DNA from: Winogradskyella sp.
Lineage (GTDB): Bacteria > Bacteroidota > Bacteroidia > Flavobacteriales > Flavobacteriaceae
NCBI GenBank assembly: GCA_030149115.1
Contig: JASBSE010000004.1
Span: forward strand, 1-23,676
DNA: 23,676 bases
Direction of reading: 5' to 3'
The notes under the pieces are model-generated. The model did not search any database, was not told the DNA's origin, and saw only the letters and a list, made by a program, of their open reading frames with translations. The position numbers and the translations under genes were made by a program. Positions 1-8,010 of the stretch are shown in pieces. Each line of letters begins with the position of its first letter. Position 1 is the stretch's first letter.

Positions 1-27
1 CTTAAAAATCAGTAAATTTACTATGCT

Positions 28-2460
28 ATGCTAAGGATGTATATATACATAACTTTTGTACTTTACTTCTCTACTGTTTTATTATGTAGTGGCCAGAGTC
101 TACCACAAGTAGAGGTGTCAGGAAATCAGTTGTATTGTGGAGAGGCTCCAATGCCAATTGTTACAGATATCAACATATCAGGAGGTAACAATAGTTTAGA
201 CTATGTTTACGTCCAAATAGTCACTGGTTATTCTTTAGGATTAGATGAACTTCTTCTTACTGGCACACATCCAAATATTAGTACCTCTTGGTCTATTGAA
301 ACAGGATTACTCACGCTTACTGGACCTGCTAGTTCTGAAGATTTTGAAAATGCAATTAGAGATGTCAGGTTTCAGACTTCTGAAAACAACTTTACACAGG
401 ACAAGTTTTTCTCTGTTAATCTTGGTGAGGCCAATTACCTTCCTGCCACAGGGCATTATTATCTCTATGTTCAAGACGTAGGCATTACTTGGCATGAAGC
501 CTTGGAGGCAGCTGAAGCTCAAGAGTTTTTTGGATTACAAGGGTATTTGGCAACCATTACAACTCCCGAAGAAGTACAAATAACTGGAGAACAAGCATTA
601 GGAACAGGTTGGATAGGTGGTTCTGATCAAGCCGTTGAAGGAGTATGGAGATGGAAATCTGGTCCAGAAAACGGACAAATATTCTGGAATGGCTCGGTTA
701 GTGGTAGTGCTCCCGATGGTATGTTTGCTTTTTGGAATACAGGTGAACCGAATAATTTATTTGAAGAGCATTATGCACATATTACAGACCCTAGTATAGG
801 TATATTGGGTTCATGGAATGATTTGGCCAATACAGGCTCTACAGATCCAGAAAGTCCCTATCATCCGCAAGGCTATATCGTAGAGTTTGGCGGTATGGAA
901 GGTGAACCTCAGATTAATGTTTCAGATAGTTCTGTTATCATTATGCCAAAGACAGAAATTACTTTTAATAACGTTTGTGATGAAGGATCTGTTTTTATAA
1001 ATCTAACAACCAATGTTGATGAGGTATTATGGTATGATAGCGTTAACTCAAATGAAATTATTAATACAGGTTTTTCTTATGAGGATTATATAGATGTGAA
1101 CACCACCTATTACATTTTACCTGTGTTCAATGGGTGTAATGGTGGAAATAGAATTCCTATTACGGTCAATGCTTTTACTACTCCTATTGCTAATGATATT
1201 ACAATTATTCAATGTGATGATGAAATAGAGGATGGTATTTCAAGTTTTAATCTTAATACTTATACGGACGATATTGTAAGAAATGAAGCTGGTCAAGTTA
1301 TACCTATATGGGAGATTTCATTTTTTGCAGATGAAGCACTTACCATACCACTTAATGCTAGCAATTATGTCAATTCCGAGAATCATCAAATTGTTTATTC
1401 CAGAGTGTTAGATGTCTTTTCTGGGTGTTTTAACAGTTCTGAAGTAACTCTGCAAGTAAATTCATCTGATAGTATTTCTGCAAACCTTGAAGTCTGTGAT
1501 GATTTTATAGTCGATGGCTTTGCTTTTTTCGACTTAACTGAAGCCGATAACCAAATATTTGAAAATGCGCCTGTTAATGCTGAGCTAGGATATTACATTA
1601 CTTATAATGAAGCTCTATTGAGAACGAATGAAATTACAGAGCCCTATTTTAATGATGTTCCTTATTATCAGACAATATATGCTAGAGTTGATATTGATGA
1701 TGTCTGTTACGCTATAAATGAAGTCCATTTAACAGTAAAAGATTTACCCAATGTCACTCAATTTGAAGAAGTATACTATTGTTTGAATACGTTTCCTGAA
1801 ACCATTACTCTGAGTGGAGGAATTATAGACGATATCCCAAATAATTATGCCTATAATTGGTCTACAGGTGAAACCACCATAAACATTGAAATTAACACTA
1901 TTGGAGACTATGAAGTATTGGTTACTCGACCTGCTGGCTGTACCAACAGACGCACTATTAGGGTATTGCCGTCTAGCATAGCTGCTTTTGAAACGATTAG
2001 CATTAGTGATCTTTCTGACAACAACACTATCACTATCTTAGTTTCTGGTGAGGGAGACTATGTTTATGCCCTAGATGACGAAAATGCCGTATATCAAACC
2101 TCAAATGTTTTTGAAAACGTTACAGCAGGTATTCATACAGTTTATGTCAGAGATGCAAAAGCAGATTGTGGTATTACTTCTATGGAGGTTTCTGTTCTAG
2201 GATTCCCTCGATTTTTCACACCAAATGGTGATAATATTAATGACACTTGGCAGATTAAAGGTTTCTCTTCTCAATTCCCAATGACAGCTCGTGTCACAAT
2301 CTTTAATCGTTATGGCAAAATCATAACTATCTTAGATGATAGTAATCCTCAATGGAATGGGCAATATGAGGGAAAATCCCTTCCCTCTGATGATTATTGG
2401 TTTGTAGCCACTTTAATTGATGGCAGGATTTTTAAAGGACACTTTACTCTAAAACGATAA
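28..2460 (+). CDS. Secreted C-type lectin domain protein with T9SS type B sorting domain
   Basis: Large exported protein (810 aa), probably anchored at or released from the cell surface through the type IX secretion system. An N-terminal hydrophobic signal peptide runs to about residue 22. A C-type-lectin-like domain covers about residues 144-290. It contains WIGGSDQ near residue 196, an EPN triplet at 240-242 and a WND triplet at 263-265; in C-type lectins these two triplets are Ca2+ and sugar ligands. Ig/adhesin-like segments with recurring Cys-Asp-Asp motifs follow. Residues about 727-810 form a type B (CHU_C/gliding-motility type) sorting domain, with FFTPNGDNINDTW, FNRYGK and a terminal FKGHFTLKR. 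ATG at 28 is used; ATG at 37 is an in-frame alternative and would still leave a signal peptide. Only 27 bp precede the gene, so its promoter is outside the window. I see no strong terminator after the stop. The ligand is inferred, not known. Confidence 0.88.
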   Translation: MLRMYIYITFVLYFSTVLLCSGQSLPQVEVSGNQLYCGEAPMPIVTDINISGGNNSLDYVYVQIVTGYSLGLDELLLTGTHPNISTSWSIETGLLTLTGPASSEDFENAIRDVRFQTSENNFTQDKFFSVNLGEANYLPATGHYYLYVQDVGITWHEALEAAEAQEFFGLQGYLATITTPEEVQITGEQALGTGWIGGSDQAVEGVWRWKSGPENGQIFWNGSVSGSAPDGMFAFWNTGEPNNLFEEHYAHITDPSIGILGSWNDLANTGSTDPESPYHPQGYIVEFGGMEGEPQINVSDSSVIIMPKTEITFNNVCDEGSVFINLTTNVDEVLWYDSVNSNEIINTGFSYEDYIDVNTTYYILPVFNGCNGGNRIPITVNAFTTPIANDITIIQCDDEIEDGISSFNLNTYTDDIVRNEAGQVIPIWEISFFADEALTIPLNASNYVNSENHQIVYSRVLDVFSGCFNSSEVTLQVNSSDSISANLEVCDDFIVDGFAFFDLTEADNQIFENAPVNAELGYYITYNEALLRTNEITEPYFNDVPYYQTIYARVDIDDVCYAINEVHLTVKDLPNVTQFEEVYYCLNTFPETITLSGGIIDDIPNNYAYNWSTGETTINIEINTIGDYEVLVTRPAGCTNRRTIRVLPSSIAAFETISISDLSDNNTITILVSGEGDYVYALDDENAVYQTSNVFENVTAGIHTVYVRDAKADCGITSMEVSVLGFPRFFTPNGDNINDTWQIKGFSSQFPMTARVTIFNRYGKIITILDDSNPQWNGQYEGKSLPSDDYWFVATLIDGRIFKGHFTLKR

Positions 2461-2687
2461 TTTGTGAGGTATTTGAAAAGCTGAAAAATAATTTCAAAAG
2501 ATTATTCATATATAAATCTAGATTAACCTAAAAATAACCTCCATAATTAATTGACTGTATTAAGAAAGCTGTCCAATCTGTAAATATTCTTTTTTAAAAA
2601 ATTCAAAAAATCTTCCCTCTATTTATTTTTACGTTTTACCAAATTATTTATTTTCGAAACATAAATTATTTCATTGCAATAGTTTAG

Positions 2688-4460
2688 TTGAAAACCAATT
2701 CAAAATCCATAGCCGTTCTTCCCTTTGTCAATATGAGCAATGATATTGATAATGAGTTTTTCTGTGATGGTATTACTGAGGAGATTATAAATGCCTTAAC
2801 CAAAATAAATGGTCTAAAAGTAATTGCAAGAACTTCTTCATTTGCCTTTAAAGGAAAGGATATTGACATTAGAGACATCGGCAAGCAGTTAAGTGTAAAT
2901 ACAATTCTTGAAGGTAGCATAAAAAAGTCTCAAGAAAAGGTTAGAATAACTGCACAGTTAATTGACGTCAAAGACGGTATACATTATTGGTCTAAAAAAT
3001 ATGACAGAAAACTATTAAACATTTTTGATTTAGAAGATGAAATTAGTTTGGCCATAGCAGATGAAGTTCGAAATAATTTTGGGCACTTTGAAGTACAAGA
3101 CCATTTGATAAAGCAGCCAACAGACAATATTGATGCCTATCAATTATTTTTAAAGGGACGCTCGTTACAATTAAAATGGACACCCGAAAGTATAAATCAA
3201 GCTATTGCTTTTTATAATCAAGCTATTGCTCTTGATAAGCAATATGCCAAAGCCTACTATGCCAATCTACAATGTTATGGCTTACTGGCAATGTGGGGCT
3301 ACATGCCATATCAAGAAGCTATGGACTTAGCTATTAGTAATCTTCTAATAGCAAAAGAAATCGATACCTCTTTGCCAGAATACCCCTTATCTTTTGTAGG
3401 TAAATTTTTCTGGGAGGAATGGGATTTCAAAAACGCTTACATTCACATTAATAAGGTTTTAGAAATAAACCCAAACCATATAGATGGTTTAGAAGCTATG
3501 GCCGAATTGTGTATTGCTCTTGGCTTTTTTGATAAAGCTATAGCATTTGCCAACAGGCTGTTGGAAGTAGATCCGCTTTCCGCTAATAATCACTACACTT
3601 TAGCACACATTTACTATTATCAACGTAAATTTCATAAAGCTCTAGAAAGTATTGACTACGCATTAACACTTAATCCTCATTTAGAATTAGCGCATCATTT
3701 AAAATGTTTCTGTTTAATATGGTTGAATGAGGCAGAGCAGTTTAAAATGTTTATTCAGAACACGTCATTACTAGAAGAAAAAAACATGTTGTTTAATCTT
3801 ATAAACGAAAATAATGTTGAAATAACAAATGAAGACATTTCAAAATGGTCTAAAGGAGGTAATGAAACTACAATGTTAGTGCCTTATGACGTGTTTATTC
3901 TAACCAACTCTAAGCATAAAGAACTTGGGTTTTCACGATTAAAAGAAATGGTTAGTCAAAGACGTGGACAAATTATTAACTACAGACAAGAACCTTTTTT
4001 CCAACCCTTACATAACATAAACGGGTTCTCAGAATTACACCAGTCTAACTTGTTCCTTGGAGATATTGAAGTTCCTCAAAAAGAAGAAAAACTAACTTCA
4101 AATATCTTAGGTAATCATCAAGCAGAAACGCTAAAAGAAGAACTACTTACCTATTTTGAAGAGGAAGAACCTTACTTAAACCCTCAATTAAGTTTAAAAT
4201 TTGTGGCTGATGTTTTTGGTTTGAATACCAATAAAATGTCGTATTTAATTAATCAAGCGTTTAATACAAATTTTAATGATTTCATCAACCACTATCGTCT
4301 CAACTATTTTAAAACTATAGCTGTAGATCCTAAAAACTCGCATTTAACAATTCTTGGTTTAGCCTACGATAGCGGTTTTAATTCTAAAAGTGTTTTTAAT
4401 ACATACTTTAAAAAAATAGAAGGTATTACACCTAGAGCTTGGATGAAATCCAACTCGTAG
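2688..4460 (+). CDS. TolB/FlgO-like, TPR and AraC-type DNA-binding regulator
   Basis: Predicted cytoplasmic transcription regulator of 590 aa with no signal peptide or membrane segment. Residues about 7-131 form the TolB/FlgO-like N-terminal domain found in many Bacteroidota and proteobacterial regulators (IAVLPFVNMS, FCDGITEEI, ILEGSIKKS, ITAQLID). Residues about 140-360 are TPR-like helical repeats (for example AIAFYNQAIALD and ALESIDYALTLNP). Residues 497-590 are an AraC-family double helix-turn-helix ending in the typical GFNSKSVFNTYFKK...TPRAW. The start is TTG: an in-frame TAG lies at 2685-2687, immediately before it, and the next in-frame ATG (2733) would remove the first strand of the conserved domain. 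The gene sits just upstream of two operons sharing an operator-like element, so it is their likely activator (inference). What it senses is unknown; the TPR region could bind a protein or peptide. The 227 bp upstream (2461-2687) contain no confident promoter; TATTTTCG at 2649-2656 is a weak -7 candidate. Confidence 0.85.
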   Translation: MKTNSKSIAVLPFVNMSNDIDNEFFCDGITEEIINALTKINGLKVIARTSSFAFKGKDIDIRDIGKQLSVNTILEGSIKKSQEKVRITAQLIDVKDGIHYWSKKYDRKLLNIFDLEDEISLAIADEVRNNFGHFEVQDHLIKQPTDNIDAYQLFLKGRSLQLKWTPESINQAIAFYNQAIALDKQYAKAYYANLQCYGLLAMWGYMPYQEAMDLAISNLLIAKEIDTSLPEYPLSFVGKFFWEEWDFKNAYIHINKVLEINPNHIDGLEAMAELCIALGFFDKAIAFANRLLEVDPLSANNHYTLAHIYYYQRKFHKALESIDYALTLNPHLELAHHLKCFCLIWLNEAEQFKMFIQNTSLLEEKNMLFNLINENNVEITNEDISKWSKGGNETTMLVPYDVFILTNSKHKELGFSRLKEMVSQRRGQIINYRQEPFFQPLHNINGFSELHQSNLFLGDIEVPQKEEKLTSNILGNHQAETLKEELLTYFEEEEPYLNPQLSLKFVADVFGLNTNKMSYLINQAFNTNFNDFINHYRLNYFKTIAVDPKNSHLTILGLAYDSGFNSKSVFNTYFKKIEGITPRAWMKSNS

Positions 4461-4479
4461 TAAATCATCACCAATTCGT

Positions 4480-4557
4480 TTCAGATTATAATTCAGTACG
4501 ATTCACGTATCAATCTTGTGAATCTTTGCATCAATATCAACAATCAAAAAACGAACA
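4480..4557 (+). promoter_or_regulatory. Promoter and operator-like element of operon A (copy 1)
   Basis: The core ATAATTCAGTACGATT (4488-4503) is followed after 18 bp by ATCTTTG (4522-4528), which fits the Bacteroidota -7 consensus TAnnTTTG except at the first base. The usual -33 TTTG is absent at the expected distance, and the core occupies that position. TTCAG occurs twice (4480-4484 and 4492-4496), about one helical turn apart, as expected for AraC-type half-sites. The leader block AATCAAAAAACGAACA (4542-4557) recurs in copy 2. Conservation between the two copies is seen directly; binding by the neighbouring AraC-type protein is inference. Confidence 0.7.
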
Positions 4558-4560
4558 GTT

Positions 4561-5640
4561 ATGACTACTTTACACAAATTCTTAGTTGCATTTATATCAG
4601 CAACAGTAATGCTTCTTACTTCTTGCTCAAAGGGTGACAACAAAAATCCAACAATCAACTACACAACTACTGAAAATTTATTGAATGAAATTAATTTTCA
4701 AGGGTATGCCATTGTAACTAAAAATGGAAATGATTTGGTACGTCAAGGGTTTGGTTTAGCAAATGAAACCACAACATTATCACAAGATTACGAAATGGCT
4801 TACCGAATTGGTTCAGTGTCTAAAACGCTCACAGCAGCATCTATTATTCAGTTAAAGCGTGATGGTTTCATCTCTAATTTCAATCAGACTTTAGATGAAT
4901 TTGATTCTGAATTTCCAAACGGGAATCAAATAACAATCGCACATTTATTATCTCATCAATCAGGTATTCCAGATTATCAATTTATAGTTGAAGATGCCTT
5001 CGAACAAGGTGAAATTTTAGATGAAGAAGATATTTATGACGTTATTAATTATTTGATTTCTGAAAACGGTCTCAACTTTGCGCCAGGCGCAAGTAAGCAA
5101 TACAGCAATTCCAATTACCTTATTGCCGCCTTATTGGTTCAGGAATTAACTCAGATGTCATATCACGAGTACATTCAACAAAATATCTTTAACCCTTTAG
5201 AAATGAATAACACATTCAAAGGAACTGAAGCTATCAACCCTAATACGCATGCCGAAGGTTATAAGAATGGTAACGCAAACAGCACTTACCCTATGGCTAT
5301 TGCTTTTGGTGCTGGAGATTTTAGTAGTACACCAAAAGATATGGAAACTTGGACAAATGCAGTAAAAACGAACTGGTTTTCAGCTACAGAAAAAGACGAA
5401 ATATTCGCTCAAAATGTACCAAGTGGTTATGTTGACTTTGGTTTAGGCTGGTTTACAACGCAAGAAGGAAATACAAAACTTTATTGGCATGGTGGTGATA
5501 TCAATGGTTACTGGAGCATGATTGGATTTATACCAGAATACGATGCTACAATCGTACTGTTAAGCAATAAGCAAGACGATACTGGCACACAACGTAATAC
5601 TATTATTGAACAACTATTAACAAACGAGTTTAACCAATAA
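4561..5640 (+). CDS. Lipoprotein serine hydrolase, beta-lactamase/PBP fold
   Basis: Exported serine hydrolase of the class C beta-lactamase/penicillin-binding-protein superfamily (359 aa). The N-terminus is a lipoprotein signal with lipobox LTSC and Cys22 as the acylation site, so it should be membrane-anchored on the periplasmic or surface side. Catalytic motifs are complete: S85-V-S-K88 (nucleophile and Lys), Y181-S-N183, and H310-G-G in the KTG position. HLLSHQSG (128-135) is a typical family motif. Substrate is not predictable: relatives include D-amino-acid peptidases, esterases and beta-lactamases. First gene of operon A, directly behind the conserved promoter element; the next gene starts 9 bp after its stop. 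A second, divergent serine hydrolase heads into operon B at 8011. Confidence 0.85.
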   Translation: MTTLHKFLVAFISATVMLLTSCSKGDNKNPTINYTTTENLLNEINFQGYAIVTKNGNDLVRQGFGLANETTTLSQDYEMAYRIGSVSKTLTAASIIQLKRDGFISNFNQTLDEFDSEFPNGNQITIAHLLSHQSGIPDYQFIVEDAFEQGEILDEEDIYDVINYLISENGLNFAPGASKQYSNSNYLIAALLVQELTQMSYHEYIQQNIFNPLEMNNTFKGTEAINPNTHAEGYKNGNANSTYPMAIAFGAGDFSSTPKDMETWTNAVKTNWFSATEKDEIFAQNVPSGYVDFGLGWFTTQEGNTKLYWHGGDINGYWSMIGFIPEYDATIVLLSNKQDDTGTQRNTIIEQLLTNEFNQ

Positions 5641-5649
5641 ATCACAGAT

Positions 5650-6516
5650 ATGCAACACACCAACGTTTTATTGGCAGGCGCTACTGGCTATCTTGGCAGA
5701 CATTTATTAAAGGTTTTAATCGAAAAACAAAATCAGGTTGTTGCTATTGTTCGCCATCCTTTACAAATAGATAACAACAATGAAAACTATTTAGAAGTAA
5801 AGCAAGCCGAAGTTACCAAACCTGAAACTTTAAGAGATATCTGCAAAGGCATAGATACCGTCATATCAACCATTGGTATTACACGACAAAAAGACGGTTT
5901 AACCTATATGGATGTCGATTTTCAGGCGAATATGAATTTACTTGAAGAAGCTAAAAAGTCTGGTGTAAGTCACTTTGTTTATGTGTCTGCAATCAATGGA
6001 AATAAATACCGAAATCTAAAGATTTTTGAAGCTAAAGAAAAGTTTGTTGATACTTTAAAAGCGTCAGGCTTAAACTATACCATTGTAAGACCTAACGGAT
6101 TTTTCTCTGATATGAAAGACTTTCTGCTAATGGCAAAATCAGGTCGTGTATATTTGTTCGGATCAGGCAATCAAAAATTCAATCCGATTCATGGAGAAGA
6201 TTTAGCAAAAGTTATTATAAATAACTTAGAGGATTACAACAACGAACTAACAGTTGGAGGTCCAGATATCTTAAGTTTAAATGATATTAGTAAACTCGCA
6301 CTAACTTCATTAAACAAGCCCATAAAAATAACTCATTTACCAGATTGGTTAAGACGATTCACCATTTGGAGTTTAAGAACATTTACCTCTGTTAAAACCT
6401 ATGGTCCTATTGAGTTTTTTCTAACCTTAATGGCAGAAGATAATATTGCACCAAGCTATGGTCATTATCATTTAAAAGACTATTTTAGAGAAGAAGCTAA
6501 TAAACTAGAGATATGA
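5650..6516 (+). CDS. NmrA-like atypical SDR, NAD(P)-binding protein
   Basis: Cytoplasmic Rossmann-fold protein (288 aa) of the atypical short-chain dehydrogenase/reductase group. The dinucleotide-binding motif G10-A-T-G13-Y-L-G16 is at the N-terminus, followed by VISTIGITRQ, FVYVSAINGN and the AKEKFVDTLKASGLNYTIVRP segment typical of NmrA/NAD(P)-binding family members. A classical YxxxK pair is not evident, so it may be a reductase on an unknown substrate or a redox-sensing NAD(P)-binding protein. It is the middle gene of operon A; its TGA overlaps the ATG of the acetyltransferase gene (ATGA at 6513-6516), so the two are probably translationally coupled. Confidence 0.8.
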   Translation: MQHTNVLLAGATGYLGRHLLKVLIEKQNQVVAIVRHPLQIDNNNENYLEVKQAEVTKPETLRDICKGIDTVISTIGITRQKDGLTYMDVDFQANMNLLEEAKKSGVSHFVYVSAINGNKYRNLKIFEAKEKFVDTLKASGLNYTIVRPNGFFSDMKDFLLMAKSGRVYLFGSGNQKFNPIHGEDLAKVIINNLEDYNNELTVGGPDILSLNDISKLALTSLNKPIKITHLPDWLRRFTIWSLRTFTSVKTYGPIEFFLTLMAEDNIAPSYGHYHLKDYFREEANKLEI

Positions 6517-7130
6517 GTATTCCAGATTCAAATACAGTTTTTCCTTTACCCAATTACAACAAGCTTTGTTTTTTGAAAAACTACATCAAAAATCCAAATA
6601 TTGAAATTGGTGACTACACTTATTATGACGATTTTGAAGATGTTTCCAATTTTGAAAAAAATGTGAAATACCATTTCGATTTTATAGGTGATAAACTCAT
6701 AATTGGTAAGTTTTGCATGATTGCTTCAGATGCTACCTTTATTATGAATGGAGGTAATCATTTAACCGAAGCTACATCTGCTTACCCATTTGCCATTTTT
6801 GGTGGCGCATGGCAACACGCAATGGATGGAAAAACCTATCCAACCAAAGGTGATACCGTAATTGGTAATGATGTTTGGATTGGTCACGATGCTACCATTA
6901 TGCCTGGTGTTCAAATTGGTGATGGAGTAATAATAGCAACAAAAGCTGTTGTTACAAAAAGCGTAGAACCCTACACTATTGTTGGTGGCAATCCTGCAAA
7001 ACCTATCAAAAAACGATTCTCTGAAGGTACCATTTCAAAATTATTAGAACTGAAATGGTGGAATTGGGATATTGAAAAGATCACTGAAAATGTAGACAAT
7101 CTCACGTCGCACCCTGAAGCATTGCTTTAA
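6513..7130 (+). CDS. Vat/CatB-family hexapeptide-repeat O-acetyltransferase
   Basis: Acetyl-CoA-dependent O-acetyltransferase of the left-handed beta-helix (LbH) family (205 aa), closest in layout to the xenobiotic acetyltransferases Vat (streptogramin A) and CatB (chloramphenicol). Evidence is the conserved IGKFCMIASDATFIMNGGNH block with likely catalytic His83, hexapeptide repeats (IGNDVWIGHDATIMPGVQIGDG), and VGGNPAKPIKKRFS followed by the WWNW segment. Length matches the family. The real acceptor is not shown; many chromosomal Bacteroidota homologues have no proven resistance role. It is the last gene of operon A, with a strong terminator shortly downstream. No mobile element or shift in base composition suggests recent acquisition. 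Confidence 0.85.
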   Translation: MSIPDSNTVFPLPNYNKLCFLKNYIKNPNIEIGDYTYYDDFEDVSNFEKNVKYHFDFIGDKLIIGKFCMIASDATFIMNGGNHLTEATSAYPFAIFGGAWQHAMDGKTYPTKGDTVIGNDVWIGHDATIMPGVQIGDGVIIATKAVVTKSVEPYTIVGGNPAKPIKKRFSEGTISKLLELKWWNWDIEKITENVDNLTSHPEALL

Positions 7131-7151
7131 AATAAAATCTAAAAAAAGAAT

Positions 7152-7186
7152 AAAAGGCTTAACACTAAAAATGTTAAGCCTTTTTT
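7152..7186 (+). terminator. Intrinsic terminator of operon A
   Basis: Perfect stem GGCTTAACA (7156-7164) and TGTTAAGCC (7172-7180) with a 7-nt loop. Flanking AAAA and TTTT extend it to 13 pairs, and a T-tract follows from 7181. It lies 21 bp after the stop of the acetyltransferase gene. Confidence 0.9.
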
Positions 7187-7230
7187 CTTTTCGTGAAAGA
7201 TTAAGTATTAGTACTAAATATCAAAAAAGG

Positions 7231-7311
7231 TTCCGAATCATAATTCAGAACGATTAGCCTTCACTTCTACCGCATCTTTGTAACATCAATTTATAAATCA
7301 AAAAACGAACA
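7231..7311 (+). promoter_or_regulatory. Promoter and operator-like element of operon B (copy 2)
   Basis: The core ATAATTCAGAACGATT (7240-7255) differs from copy 1 at one base of 16. ATCTTTG (7274-7280) follows after exactly 18 bp, as in copy 1, and the leader block AATCAAAAAACGAACA (7296-7311) is identical. TTCCGA (7231) and TTCAGA (7244) are possible half-sites. No -33 TTTG is present at the usual distance. The two copies are separated by operon A, so each drives its own operon. Confidence 0.7.
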
Positions 7312-7329
7312 ATTAAATTCTTATCAAAA

Positions 7330-7974
7330 ATGAAAAAACTATTAATCATCTGCCTAACACTTTTTACTTTAAATGTTTTTGCACAACAAACCTCAGAGTC
7401 ATCAAAACAAAATGACAATGGTTTAAAATACAGAGTTAGCTTTCCTGCCATTATCTTAACTAATATTGGTGATGGAGGCAAAAGAACCAACACACAACAC
7501 ATCGAATTACATGTTAAACGTGAACTTGATGCTAAAAATATCGTTGGTGTAAAATTTGCTACATGGAGACTGTTTCAACCTATGGGAATTCAATGGTGGG
7601 ACGGACTTACAGATAAAATAGATTCTGAAACCGAATTTTATCCTGGTTATTTACGCGAAACAGGTATTGGTATATCGTATCAACGTATGCTTTGGAAAGG
7701 CCTTTTTGCTTCGGTGGAAGTTTTACCACAATACAAAACGTATTTAGACCTTAACAACAAAAAAATAGCAAACGGATTTAAATTGTACACGTCGTATCAT
7801 ATTGGTTATCACTTTGCTTTTGGAAAAAAGAAACAGTTCTTTATTGAACCTCAAGTACACTGTCAAAACTGGATGATTGACACTAATACACCTGAAGAAT
7901 TTAAGCAATTAGACAATAAATGGGATTCCTATTTTTTGTTTGAACCAAACCTTTATATTGGTATAAAGTTTTAA
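7330..7974 (+). CDS. Exported protein of unknown function, probable outer-membrane barrel
   Basis: I do not recognise a named family. The 214-aa protein has a clear Sec signal peptide (MKKLLIICLTLFTLNVFA, cleavage before QQ). The remainder is rich in alternating polar and aromatic strands (VGVKFATWRLF, GIGISYQRMLW, LYTSYHIGYHFAFG). It ends in LYIGIKF with a C-terminal Phe, like the beta-signal of outer-membrane barrel proteins. The size would suit an 8-stranded barrel. First gene of operon B, directly behind promoter copy 2 and 36 bp before a serine hydrolase gene, so it may act in the same envelope process. Confidence 0.6.
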   Translation: MKKLLIICLTLFTLNVFAQQTSESSKQNDNGLKYRVSFPAIILTNIGDGGKRTNTQHIELHVKRELDAKNIVGVKFATWRLFQPMGIQWWDGLTDKIDSETEFYPGYLRETGIGISYQRMLWKGLFASVEVLPQYKTYLDLNNKKIANGFKLYTSYHIGYHFAFGKKKQFFIEPQVHCQNWMIDTNTPEEFKQLDNKWDSYFLFEPNLYIGIKF

Positions 7975-8010
7975 CTTATAAAACAATTTCATCATTCATC
8001 AACAAACGTT

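Noticed and set aside
2684..2920. 78-codon minus-strand frame over the regulator start
   Set aside because: Shadow of the strongly conserved TolB/FlgO-like coding region on the opposite strand, with no recognisable product.
6513..7130. Acquired streptogramin or chloramphenicol resistance gene
   Set aside because: Family motifs fit Vat/CatB, but the gene is embedded in a native-looking operon with ordinary base composition and no mobile elements, so a resistance role is not supported.
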